From Chloroflexota bacterium (GTDB taxonomy: Bacteria; Chloroflexota; Limnocylindria; Limnocylindrales; CSP1-4), in the NCBI GenBank assembly GCA_015478725.1, contig JADMIG010000011.1, positions 1-64,000 of the forward strand: 64,000 bases of DNA. The letters run 5' to 3'. Of this stretch, positions 36,078 to 44,793 are shown in pieces (the stretch's first letter is position 1; every line of letters starts with the position of its first letter). The translations under genes were made by a program, and so were the position numbers. The notes under the pieces were generated by a model. The model was not told the origin of the DNA. It was given only the letters and a program-made list of their open reading frames with translations, and did not search any database.

Positions 36078-37181
36078 TCACCGGCGCCGTCCGCCGGCCA
36101 CCTCCAGCAGGACCGCCTCGTAAGCGTCGACGGCCGCGTCCAATCCCAGGCGCCGACGGGCCGAGGCACGCACGCGAGCGCGGTCGAGCCGTTGCGCCCG
36201 ACTGACCGCCACGACCAGCGCGTCCTCATCGTCGGGATCGACGAGGAAACCGCTCACCCCCTCCTCGACGACCTCGGGCAGCGCGCCGCGCCGGTAGCCG
36301 ACGACGGGAGAGCCGGCCATCTGGGCCTCCGCGGCCACGAGGCCGAATGGCTCTTCCCAGGCGATCGGGAGGAGGGTCACCGCGGCGCGGGCCATCAGCC
36401 GCCACAGCGCGTGCCGCGGAACCGTGGGCAGCAGCTCGACCTGGTCCAGCAACGGCCTGACCTCGGTCTCGAAATAGGTGCGGTCATACGCCTCGCCGAC
36501 GACTCGCGGTCGGAGCCCGGCGCGGAGGGCAACGCGGATCCCTGCGGCGACCCCCTTTTCCGGCGAGATGCGCCCCGCGATGAGGGCCACGGGCTCCACC
36601 GTGGCGGGTTCGGGGGCCTGGTCCGGGATCCCGTTGCGCAGGACCAGCACATCAGCGATCCCGGCCGCTGCCCAGTCACGTCGTGCGGCCTCCGAGACAG
36701 TGGCCAAGACGCCATGGGTGCGCCGGGCGGCGGCCACGACCTCCGGGACGATTGGTGGAAGGTGGAGGGTATGGAGGACCGGACGACCGGTGGTGCACTC
36801 GATCGCCGCGGCATCGAAGGCGTGGCCGCTGATGGCGTCGGCGCCCTGCTGATCGATGGCGTCGAAGGCCCGGCGGAACGTGTCGCGCACCGCAGCAGCT
36901 GCTCGCGGGGCGGTCGGGCGCGGCCGGGCCAGGCTCGAGGACCGATCCGCCTGCCGCTCGGCCACCGGCCGCACCAGCGTCGTCGTGACCAGGGGGCTGA
37001 CCGGAACCTCGACAAGCTGCAGGCCCGGGGCTGTCGAGCCGGCGGCACAATACACACGGACTTCGTGGCCTCGGCTCGCCAATGATCCCGCAAGGTCCAG
37101 GAGGAAGGCGTGCGGCCCGTACGGCATGGCCGGCCGCAGCGGCGCGAAGAGCGGCGCGACGACCGCGATCCGCAGCCTCAT
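36078..37181 (-). CDS. Glycosyltransferase family 4 protein
   Basis: A 367-aa GT-B enzyme. N-terminal RIAVVAPLFAPLRPAMPYGPHAFLLDLA, nucleotide-sugar half with LIAGRISPEKGVAAGIRVALRAG, and the catalytic E-x7-E region PIAWEEPFGLVAAEAQMAGSPVVGYRRGALPEVV. Resembles GT4 enzymes of cell-envelope or compatible-solute synthesis. No TM. The start ATG at 37181 opens the canonical first strand; upstream sequence is low-complexity. Confidence 0.88.
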   Translation of the reverse strand: MRLRIAVVAPLFAPLRPAMPYGPHAFLLDLAGSLASRGHEVRVYCAAGSTAPGLQLVEVPVSPLVTTTLVRPVAERQADRSSSLARPRPTAPRAAAAVRDTFRRAFDAIDQQGADAISGHAFDAAAIECTTGRPVLHTLHLPPIVPEVVAAARRTHGVLATVSEAARRDWAAAGIADVLVLRNGIPDQAPEPATVEPVALIAGRISPEKGVAAGIRVALRAGLRPRVVGEAYDRTYFETEVRPLLDQVELLPTVPRHALWRLMARAAVTLLPIAWEEPFGLVAAEAQMAGSPVVGYRRGALPEVVEEGVSGFLVDPDDEDALVVAVSRAQRLDRARVRASARRRLGLDAAVDAYEAVLLEVAGGRRR

Positions 37182-37236
37182 CCCCGGCGCCCGGGTGCGT
37201 TCGAGCTCGGCTGGAGGGCCGTGAGCATCGATCGGG

Positions 37237-38118
37237 CTACACGGCTCGCCGGCGCACTTCGACCTGCCCGTCGGTGACCCGCACGTCGTAGCGCGGCTGC
37301 GGGAAGGTGGCCGGGCCACGCAGGACCGACCCTTCGGCCGGCCGGAAGCGTGAGCCGTGCCAGGGGCACTCGACGTACCCCCCCGTCAGGGTCCCCTCGT
37401 GCAGCGGTCCTCCCGCGTGCGAGCAGACGTCCCCCAGCGCGCAGAGTCGGCCTTCGGTACTGACGATGAGGACCGCATCGCCACCGACGTGGACCAGGTT
37501 CAGCCCCTCGACGAGCCCCGACAGCGGACCGACCGCCGAGTACTCCTCGGGCCCTTCGCGAAACGCGTTGTGATCGACCATCGACCCGAAGGCGAAGGCC
37601 ATCTCGCCTCCCAGGTAGCCGCCGGCGACGAGCGTGATCCAGCCGACCACCGCGACGAGTCGGGCGCCGGGGCTCTCGAGGGAGCCGGTCACCCGGAGGA
37701 GGCCGCTGACGAGGTAGAGCAGCGTCGCGACCAGCATGACCAACCCGTGCACGAACCCGACGCGCTGCTCGTAGCCGTACGTATCTTTCCAGTCGGTCGC
37801 GCCGCTGGCGATCGAACCGAAGGCGGCGACCACCCCGAGCCACAGCGCGATCGCGGCGGCCAAGCCGAGCCCGGCGCCGGGAACCGCGAGGGCGATGAGG
37901 TCCAGCACGAGCACGATCGTCCAGGCGCCGATGGGGACGTCTGTCAGCATCGGATGCAGCGGATGGCCCAGCCAGGTGCCGTTCAGGAGGCCCTGGACGG
38001 GACGTCCGAGCGGTCCAAGGGCGCGGTAGATCGCGGCGATCAACCCGGAGGTCCAGCCGATCGGCCGGTTCCACGCCCTCCGGTGTCCGAGCAGCCGGTC
38101 AACCAGTGGCGAGGTCAC
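37237..38118 (-). CDS. DUF2231-type membrane domain fused to Rieske [2Fe-2S] domain
   Basis: A 293-aa protein. Residues about 45-175 form four TM helices of the DUF2231 type (HPLHPMLTDVPIGAW). The C-terminal soluble part has the Rieske cluster ligands CSHAGGPLHEG and CPWHGSRF. The pair is likely a membrane-tethered electron carrier; its partner is not known. Start is GTG. Upstream lies a dyad (38186-38205) that resembles one in front of the truncated haemoglobin gene. Confidence 0.9.
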   Translation of the reverse strand: MTSPLVDRLLGHRRAWNRPIGWTSGLIAAIYRALGPLGRPVQGLLNGTWLGHPLHPMLTDVPIGAWTIVLVLDLIALAVPGAGLGLAAAIALWLGVVAAFGSIASGATDWKDTYGYEQRVGFVHGLVMLVATLLYLVSGLLRVTGSLESPGARLVAVVGWITLVAGGYLGGEMAFAFGSMVDHNAFREGPEEYSAVGPLSGLVEGLNLVHVGGDAVLIVSTEGRLCALGDVCSHAGGPLHEGTLTGGYVECPWHGSRFRPAEGSVLRGPATFPQPRYDVRVTDGQVEVRRRAV

Positions 38119-38185
38119 AAGACTCGGCCCTCCTGCACCAGGCTGGATCCGCCGCCCGAGGGACGGCCTCGCGATCCGGCTCGCT

Positions 38186-38205
38186 CTAACAATAGCATCT
38201 GCTAG
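38186..38205. promoter_or_regulatory. Dyad CTAACA-N8-TGCTAG upstream of Rieske gene
   Basis: The 20-bp site has arms CTAACA and TGCTAG (one mismatch) and sits 68 nt upstream of the Rieske start. The minus strand of 40469-40488 in the haemoglobin/regulator gap shares 13 of 20 positions with it, including CTAACAA and the final TAG. Possible shared operator. Confidence 0.4.
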
Positions 38206-38232
38206 TCAAAGAGCAGGATCGCGGAGGCTCGC

Positions 38233-39114
38233 CTAGAGCGTCGCCGGCGCGGGACGATAGCGCAGGAACAGGTGGTTGCCCGCACGTCGGGCCGAATGGA
38301 GCGTGGCCCACGGGGCGGCCGTCGCCGCGAAGGCGTGACCCTCGACGAGCGCCAGCCGCTCGACCGTCCCGCTCCGGCCGAGCAACTGCGGCGCCAGGGT
38401 CAGGAACAGCTCGTCGCCGAGGCCCGCCGCCAGCAGTCCGGCGAACAGATGCGGACCGCCTTCGCAGAGCACCAGCCGAGCGCCGAGGCGGACCAGCAGG
38501 TCGAGCAGTGGCCCTGCCGCCACATGCCCTGCCTCGCCGATGACCTCGACCCGCACTGCGGGGCGCAGCCCGGAGGCCGCCAGACGCGTGGCACCGGCCG
38601 GCGTCGTCGCGATCACGACCGGCACCGTGGTCGTACTCAAGCCGGGGTGGCGGGGGTCGAGGTTCCCGGCGGCGGTGACCACGACTGTCGTCGGCTGCGG
38701 CTCGAGGCCGAGCGTCCGTCGCCACGTGGCCGTTTCGGCCGCCGTGGCCGGATGGACGTGATCGGCACTCCAGCGGTGGTCGGGCGCGGCGCGCACGGTG
38801 CCGGCGCCGACGAGGACGACGTCGGCGAGCGTGCGCAGCAGGGCCATGACGAATCGGTCGGGCTCGAAGAAGCCGCTGATCTCGCCGCCGCCGGCGCCGG
38901 CCGAGCGGTCCAGGGCGACGACGCCGTCGAGGCTCTGCACGAAGTTCGCCACGATCGTCGGCCGATCGGGGTGGAGCGGGATCGTCAGCTCGCCGCCATA
39001 GCGGTCGCGAAGGTCGGCTGGCATCGGTCGGCCTCGGGCGCGGTCCGGGACGGTGACGTCCGGGCGCGCCTCCCAGAGAGCCTCGAGGGCCGCTGGCGGC
39101 TGGCGGTCGCTCAC
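38233..39114 (-). CDS. RibD C-terminal domain reductase (DHFR-like)
   Basis: A 293-aa NADPH-dependent reductase of the RibD_C/dihydrofolate reductase family. Visible: ANFVQSLDGVVALD, LRTLADVVLVGAGTVRAAP, and the late CEGGPHLFAGLLAAGLGDELFLTLAP. The N-terminal deaminase domain of RibD is absent. It follows folE, so the substrate may be a pterin- or pyrimidine-type compound. Start GTG. Confidence 0.88.
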   Translation of the reverse strand: MSDRQPPAALEALWEARPDVTVPDRARGRPMPADLRDRYGGELTIPLHPDRPTIVANFVQSLDGVVALDRSAGAGGGEISGFFEPDRFVMALLRTLADVVLVGAGTVRAAPDHRWSADHVHPATAAETATWRRTLGLEPQPTTVVVTAAGNLDPRHPGLSTTTVPVVIATTPAGATRLAASGLRPAVRVEVIGEAGHVAAGPLLDLLVRLGARLVLCEGGPHLFAGLLAAGLGDELFLTLAPQLLGRSGTVERLALVEGHAFAATAAPWATLHSARRAGNHLFLRYRPAPATL

Positions 39115-39148
39115 CAGCCCGCGTCACCGACCGGGTGACCCTGGGTCC

Positions 39149-39808
39149 TCATGCCGGGCGGCGCAGCCCGGCGACGTCGAAGAACTCGCTGCGCAGCGCC
39201 GCATGCTCGGTGTAGGTGCCCCGGAAGGCGGTCGTTCGAGTCTTCGGGTGAAGCTCGCGCACGCCGCGCATCTGGGTGCACAGGTGATGGCCTTCCACGT
39301 ACACCGCCACGCCGTGGGGCTCCATCATCCGGGTGAGCTCGTCCGCGATCTGGTGGGTCATCTGTTCCTGGACGCCGAACCGTCGGGTCACGACCCGAAC
39401 GAGGCGGGTGAGCTTGCTGATGCCGATGATGCCCTCGTGCGCCACGTAGCCGACCCAGGCCTCGCCGAAGAACGGCAGCGCATGGTGCTCGCACAGCGAG
39501 AAGTACGGAATCGGGCCTTCGACCACCTGCGCGAGCTCGCAGTTCGCCCCGCCGTGACAGACCGTCGGAAACGCGGTGAGCAGCTTCGGGTCGCCTTCGT
39601 AGCCGATCGTGGCCTCGTACAGCGCTCGGAGGTGACGACGCGGGGTGTCCGCGGTCGCCTGGCTGCTCAGGTCCAAGCCGAGCGCGGTGAAGATCTCGGC
39701 GAGGTAGCCCTCGAACCGGATCCGGTCCGCGTCGCTGATGGCTCGCGGATGGATCAGGTCGGCGATCGGCGCGTCCTCATCGCGGGCCGTGACAGGATGA
39801 TGGGTCAT
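39149..39808 (-). CDS. folE: GTP cyclohydrolase I
   Basis: A 219-aa FolE that converts GTP to dihydroneopterin triphosphate. Zinc ligands are in FSLCEHHALPFFG (Cys, His) and HLCTQMRG (Cys); other marks are GYVAHEGIIGISKLTRLV and QIADEL. Start at 39808 has AAGGAG 8 nt upstream. It lies between a truncated haemoglobin gene and a RibD-type reductase, all minus strand, which suggests a dedicated pterin pathway rather than a folate operon. Confidence 0.93.
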   Translation of the reverse strand: MTHHPVTARDEDAPIADLIHPRAISDADRIRFEGYLAEIFTALGLDLSSQATADTPRRHLRALYEATIGYEGDPKLLTAFPTVCHGGANCELAQVVEGPIPYFSLCEHHALPFFGEAWVGYVAHEGIIGISKLTRLVRVVTRRFGVQEQMTHQIADELTRMMEPHGVAVYVEGHHLCTQMRGVRELHPKTRTTAFRGTYTEHAALRSEFFDVAGLRRPA

Positions 39809-39922
39809 CGCTCGCTCCTTACGGCCGAGGTCGTCAACTCGAACTCGACGAGGATACGTCCGTTGGTTGCGCACGCGAACGGCGCGTCCGGCGACGCGCG
39901 CCAGTCTGCAGCAGGTCAGACC

Positions 39923-40366
39923 TCAACGGCCTCCATTGGCCGCGGCCACGTATCCTTCGTTCACCTCGCCCTTGTGCGCCGAGAACGCAGCCAGGACCTC
40001 CTCTTTCTCCCGCTGAGGCACCTTGACGAAGTCGAGAGTGCGCCCAAGCTCAGCCGCGACTTCATCGAACTCCTCGGGAGAGATCCGGAGCTCTCGATGG
40101 GCTTCTTCCAGGCCAAGGAGAGTGCTCCCTGGTCTCGTGGCTGTAAATTGGAAGGGTCCACCCGCAACGCTGCAGACCCACAGCGTGCGCATGAACTTCA
40201 GGCCCGGCAGTCTGCCCAGATTGTTCGTATGCCATTCCCGGAGGGCCGGATTTTTCGATCCTTGACCAACGATCGGGTTCTCGACGACCGCATCGCTGAA
40301 GTGGTCAACGACTGCCGCGATGGCAAATGCGCCACCGAGCCTTTCGTACAAACTTGACTCAGACAT
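39923..40366 (-). CDS. Group 1 truncated haemoglobin
   Basis: A 147-aa haem protein. It begins SLYERLGGAFAIAAVVDHFSDAVV, contains FTATRPGSTLLGLEEAHRELRISPEEFDEV with the probable proximal His in the EAHRE segment, and ends with a helix DFVKVPQREKEEVLAAFSAHKGEV. Such proteins bind O2 or NO and often detoxify NO. GAGGTG precedes the ATG. Divergent from a Cys-rich HTH regulator with palindromes between them. Confidence 0.85.
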   Translation of the reverse strand: MSESSLYERLGGAFAIAAVVDHFSDAVVENPIVGQGSKNPALREWHTNNLGRLPGLKFMRTLWVCSVAGGPFQFTATRPGSTLLGLEEAHRELRISPEEFDEVAAELGRTLDFVKVPQREKEEVLAAFSAHKGEVNEGYVAAANGGR

Positions 40367-40468
40367 TGTCAGCACCTCGTCTCATGGGTTTCCTGTGGGC
40401 GCGGCCCGCCGCGAACTCAATGGACCTCGCGACGAGCGGACGGCTCTCGGCATCCAGCCTGTCCGCGT

Positions 40469-40548
40469 CTATCGTTAGCAGTTGTTAGTTGTACATTGCT
40501 CAGCAACGCATGTCAACGCCTTGCGCAAGGACGTACTTGCTTTAGAAT
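40469..40548 (+). promoter_or_regulatory. Promoter and palindromes for the Cys-rich regulator / haemoglobin pair
   Basis: Contains CTATCG...TGTTAG (40469-40488), TTGCT-C-AGCAA (40496-40506) and the perfect 12-bp palindrome CCTTGCGCAAGG (40519-40530). A -35-like TTGCGC (40521-40526) and a -10-like TAGAAT (40543-40548) are 16 nt apart, the -10 lying 8 nt before the ATG at 40556. That geometry suggests a leaderless mRNA. The palindrome overlaps the -35, so autorepression is plausible. Confidence 0.55.
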
Positions 40549-40555
40549 CGCAGCC

Positions 40556-41302
40556 ATGCCAACCACTCGGGCCGACATCCAGGCAGTGGCGCTGCTCGAT
40601 GAGCCGGTCCGCCGCGCGCTATACGAGTGCGTCGCCGACGCCAGCCGTGCGGTCAGCCGTGACGAGGCCGCGGCTGCGGTCGATGTCTCGCGCGCGCTCG
40701 CCGCATTCCACCTTGATCGGCTCGTCGGCGCGGGCCTGCTCGTTGCGGAATATCGCCGCCTGTCCGGCCGTACCGGCCCCGGCGCCGGACGGCCGGCCAA
40801 GCTCTATCGGACCGGACCTCGTGAAGTCGCTGTCTCGCTGCCCGAGCGCCACTACGAGATCGCCGCGCTGCTGTTCGCGAAGACGATCGAGCAACTGGCC
40901 GAGCAACTACCGCCCGACGCCCTGCGCTCGGCGGCTCGCGAAGTGGGCGAGTGGGTCGGCTCAGAGGCGCGTAAACGCGCGGGAAGGCGACCCAGCCAGA
41001 AACGACTGCGCGAGGCATTGATCGACTCGCTCGCTGAGCGCGGCTATCAACCAGGCGAGACGTCGGGCGAGATCCGTCTTGGCAACTGCCCGTTTCACGC
41101 GCTCGTTGACGACCATCGCCAGCTCGTCTGCGGCATGAATCTGGCGCTGGCTGCCGGGCTGATTGTCGGGCTTGGAGATCGCAACGGTGAGGCCCGCCTG
41201 GATCCCCAGCCCGGCCAGTGCTGTGTCGCCATCGGGCGAGCCGGGCGGGAGCGCTCGATCGTCTACACGACCTCACGCAGGCGGCCGGTCTCGACCTCGT
41301 AG
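40556..41302 (+). CDS. HTH transcriptional regulator with C-terminal Cys cluster (SufR-like)
   Basis: A 248-aa protein. N-terminal winged helix (LDEPVRRALYECVADASRAVSRDEAAAAVDVSRALAAFHLDRLVGAGL). The C-terminal part has LGNCPFHALVDDHRQLVCGMNLALAAG and PGQCCVAI, giving Cys178, His181, Cys192, Cys222 and Cys223, an arrangement like the [Fe-S] site of SufR-type regulators. Divergent from truncated haemoglobin, so NO or O2 sensing is plausible. No Shine-Dalgarno site. Its end overlaps the convergent carbonic anhydrase gene by 40 nt. Confidence 0.85.
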   Translation: MPTTRADIQAVALLDEPVRRALYECVADASRAVSRDEAAAAVDVSRALAAFHLDRLVGAGLLVAEYRRLSGRTGPGAGRPAKLYRTGPREVAVSLPERHYEIAALLFAKTIEQLAEQLPPDALRSAAREVGEWVGSEARKRAGRRPSQKRLREALIDSLAERGYQPGETSGEIRLGNCPFHALVDDHRQLVCGMNLALAAGLIVGLGDRNGEARLDPQPGQCCVAIGRAGRERSIVYTTSRRRPVSTS

Positions 41303-41769
41303 ACAAGGCCATGGATGGGAACGTCCTTGACCCACGGGTGGGCGCGGATCCGCTCGATCTGCGCGCGGAGGTTCGCCTCGAGATCAGAGAACGCGAGGAG
41401 GGGCAGCTCGACGTCCGTCCCGGTCCGGGCCGCGAGGTCTCGGCGCACGGTTTCGTCCTCGAACGTGAGCATGCCGCAGCCGGTGTGCTCGATGACGATG
41501 ATCTCCTCGGTCCCCAGCAGGTGCTGGCTGATGACGAGCGATCGGATCGCGTCATCGGTCGCCAGGCCACCTGCATTGCGGATGATGTGGGCGTCGCCAG
41601 TCCGGAGTCCGAGGACGTCCTCGACGGTCAGGCGCGCATCCATGCAGGCAAGGACAGCAAGCTTCCGGCCGGGCGGCAGCGGTAACGCTGAACGGTCGAA
41701 CTGGGCAGCGTGCCGCTCGTTCTCGTTGAGGGCACGGACATATTCAGGGGTGCGGACGACAGGAGCCAT
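41263..41769 (-). CDS. Beta-class carbonic anhydrase
   Basis: A 168-aa zinc enzyme interconverting CO2 and bicarbonate. Zinc ligands: Cys in ACMDAR (with the Asp-Arg dyad) and His-x2-Cys in EHTGCGM. Short length and NAGGLATDDAIRSLVISQHLLGT match the small type III beta-CA group known from mycobacteria. GGAGG lies 10 nt before the ATG. Convergent overlap with the regulator gene. Confidence 0.92.
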   Translation of the reverse strand: MAPVVRTPEYVRALNENERHAAQFDRSALPLPPGRKLAVLACMDARLTVEDVLGLRTGDAHIIRNAGGLATDDAIRSLVISQHLLGTEEIIVIEHTGCGMLTFEDETVRRDLAARTGTDVELPLLAFSDLEANLRAQIERIRAHPWVKDVPIHGLVYEVETGRLREVV

Positions 41770-42053
41770 CGGGACGGAGCCTCCGGTACGCGCTGAGGGA
41801 TGAGTCAACCGCGGAAGATGCGGGCTCAGACCAGCAAACGGCTCCAGTGCGATCGAGGTGCGCCGACCTTGAACGTCCGCGCGTGGAGCAGGTCCGAGAC
41901 CCGCTCGATACACAGGCAGCGGACGAGAAGGCGGGGTCCGATCACGCCGGGTATCGTAGCCGAAGGCTCTCCTCACTGGAAGCCCTGTGCCTGGCCTCGT
42001 CGGGGTATCGTCGACCTCGAAGCGCTGAGCGGCCGAAGGCGACGCTGGGGGCA

Positions 42054-42250
42054 CTCATCCCCATTCGGAACTCGCCGGCACAGTGGGATCTCGCGCAGGA
42101 CGAACGTCGAACGATCTTCGAGGTCCGTTCGAGGCACCATTCGCACGGGACTCGACTACCTGCCTGCCATCGCTCGCCGGCTGCTCCATGGGCGGGACAT
42201 CGGCGAGGCGTTCGACTTTCTGACCTGGTTCAGGTTGGACGTGACGGATC
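42054..42250 (+). pseudogene. Frameshifted fragment of a chlorite dismutase-family haem protein
   Basis: One frame (about 42054-42152) reads IPIRNSPAQWDLAQDERRTIFEVRSRHH; the next frame (about 42133-42249) reads LDYLPAIARRLLHGRDIGEAFDFLTWFRL. Both strings match the conserved central region of chlorite dismutase-like proteins, including the YLPAIARRLxHxRDLGExFDFLTWFE block. The rest of the gene is absent, and the shift lies near 42135. The flanking stretch 41770-42053 holds nothing else I can support. Confidence 0.65.
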
Positions 42251-42256
42251 GCGACG

Positions 42257-43762
42257 CTACGAGAGGTGCCGGAGGCTCGGCCAGATCGCGACCCACGGCG
42301 CCCGCAGGCCGCTGCACACGGACACGTGCTGCCCCTGCTCCTGGTTCTGGATCCCGAGCCCATTGTCGATCCGGGCGACGGTTCGGCAGCCGACGAAGTC
42401 AGGACTCCAGTCGGCGCTCGTCCAGTCGCCCACGTGCACCACCACGGTGCGGTCGGCCGGCGGGGGTCCCCAGTCCCAGAACGCGTTGTGGCCCGAGTAG
42501 ACCGGGGGCAGCCCCGTGCCCAGCAGCTCGAGCGCGCCCGCCTCGCCGTAGTTGTTGGTCAGGATCACTGCGTGGGCGCGCTCCGCCGCGGGCAGGGCGG
42601 CGACCACGCCCCCCACCGTCGCGACGAGCTGCGGCCAGCCGATCTGCTCGGCCGAGTCGGGGACCGTGGATGGGAGCGACGTGGTCGCGAACGTGGCGAC
42701 TGGCAGGATCGGCAGGGTCAGGTACGCGATGAGCGCGACCGAGATCGCCGCAGCCGCGGTGAAGCCGGTGGCCCGCAGGCGCCGGTGGCCGCGCGCCAGC
42801 CAGCTGTCCGTGAGAATGGCGCCCGCCGCCATGAACGGGGGCAGGGCGCCGACGGCGTAGTAAGCCTTGCCGCCACTGACGACCACGAGGATGAGCGCGA
42901 CCATGGCGGCCATCCCGATCGCCCGCCAGGGTGCGGCTGCCTTCGCCCGCAGCATCCAGGCCCAGCCGGCGACGGTCACCGGGAAGAGGAGCGGACCGGT
43001 GAACAGCCACAGCAGCGGCACGAGCTGGGACCGGTTCGACGCGGCGTCGCCTGCGATGTGGGAGGCCATCGTCAGCTGGGGGAAGCCGTGCGTCGCCTGC
43101 CAGGCGAGGTTGGGCGCCCAGAGCAGGAGCGCGATCCCGATCGCCGCCCACGCCCACGGCGAGCGCACGACGTCCCAGCGCCGGGCGAAGACGAGTCCCA
43201 CTGCGAGCCCCGCGCCCAGGAGGAGGAGCGTGTCCTTGTTCTCGAGTCCGATCCCGGTCGCGACGCCCAGGGCCAGCCAGAGGCGCCGGTCGCCACCGGC
43301 GAGGAGCTTCACGAGCAGCCACAGGATGAACGCCCAGGCGAGCAGGTCGTATTCGGCGGTGTCGTCGAGATGGCCCGCGGCGAGATAGCCCGAGAGGGCG
43401 ACCGTGATCGCCGCGAGGATCTGGGCCCGTCGTGAGCCGCCCAGGTCGCGCGCGATGAGCGCGGCCAGGACCGCGATGAGCGCCATCGCGAGGGCGGGCA
43501 GCACGCGCACAGCCGTCGGCGAGACCCCGAGCACCGCGGCCGAGGCGGCGCTGAGCAGCGGGGTCAGCGGCGGCTGGTCGACGTAGCCGAAGGCCGGGTG
43601 GCGACCCGCCACGATGAAGTACATCTCGTCACGATGGAAGCCGTAGGCGCCCGACACGGCGAGCAACCCGACGACCATGAGGCTGGCGACCAGGAGCACG
43701 GGCCAGGGAATGGCGCGCAAGGAGAGACGGTCGTGGGATGCGTTGGCGGTCGAGCTTGTCAT
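42257..43762 (-). CDS. GT39-like membrane glycosyltransferase (PMT/ArnT type)
   Basis: A 501-aa integral membrane protein with about 11 TM helices. The first extracytoplasmic loop has the acidic catalytic-type motif GFHRDEMYFIVAGRHPAFGYVDQPPLTPLL, typical of dolichyl-/undecaprenyl-phosphate sugar transferases of the GT39/GT83 group. The C-terminal 110 residues form a soluble extracytoplasmic domain (LTNNYGEAGALELLG). Probably moves a sugar from a lipid carrier to an envelope acceptor. Confidence 0.88.
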   Translation of the reverse strand: MTSSTANASHDRLSLRAIPWPVLLVASLMVVGLLAVSGAYGFHRDEMYFIVAGRHPAFGYVDQPPLTPLLSAASAAVLGVSPTAVRVLPALAMALIAVLAALIARDLGGSRRAQILAAITVALSGYLAAGHLDDTAEYDLLAWAFILWLLVKLLAGGDRRLWLALGVATGIGLENKDTLLLLGAGLAVGLVFARRWDVVRSPWAWAAIGIALLLWAPNLAWQATHGFPQLTMASHIAGDAASNRSQLVPLLWLFTGPLLFPVTVAGWAWMLRAKAAAPWRAIGMAAMVALILVVVSGGKAYYAVGALPPFMAAGAILTDSWLARGHRRLRATGFTAAAAISVALIAYLTLPILPVATFATTSLPSTVPDSAEQIGWPQLVATVGGVVAALPAAERAHAVILTNNYGEAGALELLGTGLPPVYSGHNAFWDWGPPPADRTVVVHVGDWTSADWSPDFVGCRTVARIDNGLGIQNQEQGQHVSVCSGLRAPWVAIWPSLRHLS

Positions 43763-43790
43763 TGTCGTGTCCCTGATGGAGCCGCGTGAA

Positions 43791-43907
43791 GGGGCTCACC
43801 ACCGAAGGTAAGCATCCCAACTTCTGTGCTGACCTGCCGTGAATCGGGTGAGCCCCATCCGCCACGCTGTTGGTGTCAAAGCAAACCAGCAGGCGGAGGG
43901 GCTCACC
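43791..43907. repeat. Three copies of GGGGCTCACC in alternating orientation, competing stem-loops
   Basis: GGGGCTCACC at 43791-43800, its reverse complement GGTGAGCCCC at 43847-43856, and GGGGCTCACC again at 43898-43907. The middle copy can pair with either. The second pairing is longer: CCATCCGCC after the middle arm pairs with GGCGGAGG before the right arm, and inner CTGTTGG/CCAGCAG also nearly pair. It lies upstream of the GT39 gene and at the end of the RHS remnant. Confidence 0.6.
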
Positions 43908-44720
43908 ATGGAGTGTACGGTTCCGGTCGAGGTCCACGTCACGACGGAGCATGGCGGCCATGTTGTCTGCCCCCCGATCCGCGATCGTGCGCGTGAGGCC
44001 GTGGCTCGCCCCATGGCGCGCGATGGCGGCGAGCTGGGTCTCGGCGACCCGCACCGCTCGCCAGGCGGCAGCGGCGGTCCGCTCGGCGGCGGCGGCGCGG
44101 GACCACGCGGCGCGAGCGTAGGTGGCGGCCCGGCTCGCATCGGCCGCTCGGGAGTGCTTCCAGCCGGCGCAGGCCTCGGGATCGCCCCAGCGGCAGGGTC
44201 CGGCAGCGAGGGCCGCGGCGGCCGCGGCATTGGCATCGGCGCTCCGGGCGGCGCTCATCGCGCTCGAGGCCGCGGCGGAGGCGGCGACGGCCACTGCCCG
44301 GAGGACATCGAGCCCGCGGGTCTTCGCGATCCCGGCACAGTCGTCGGTGCCCAGGCGGCAGGCGGCATGGCCGTCGGGATCGATCAGCGAGGCCGGGTTC
44401 GCCTCGGCGTAGAGGTAGCGGTTGAGGCTCAGCGGATCGGCCACCTGGCCGAGGCTCGTGTCGAGCGAGGTGAAGGCGGCGCTCGCGGGGTCGTACTGGC
44501 GGGCACCGAAGTCGTACTGCCCGGAGACGGGCTCGAGGAGCCGGCCGCCGAAGCGGTACGGGTTGACGCTCGTGCCGGCACGCTCTCGCTGAGCGGGGCA
44601 TTCGTCGCGGAATAGGTGAACGTGCTGTTCGCGGTGACGCTCGCCGCGGAGGACGTCTCATTGCCGGCGGCGTCGTACACCGGGTGGGCGCTCGTTAGGC
44701 GAGACCGATCGGTACGCGAA
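43908..44720 (-). pseudogene. RHS/YD-repeat protein remnant (core-domain end)
   Basis: The minus strand reads LTSAHPVYDAAGNETSSAAS, then after a frame change VNPYRFGGRLLEPVSGQYDFGARQYDP, LGQVADPLSLNRYLYAEANPASLIDPDGH, the RHS-repeat-associated core. An Ala-rich variable C-terminal region follows (about 200 aa), in the position where toxin domains usually lie, but I recognise none. The long YD-repeat body and N-terminus are missing. The frame break is near 44590. Only a fragment, probably not functional. Confidence 0.7.
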
Positions 44721-44793
44721 CAGCGGTCGGGTCAATCCGGCGATCACTGGCTGTTGCTCGCGCGTCGCGGCGCGTCTGATCAGGTCGAGGCGA

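Noticed and set aside
44694-44700. GTTAGGC, which resembles an integron attC core
   Set aside because: No matching partner site, no integron integrase and no cassette layout.
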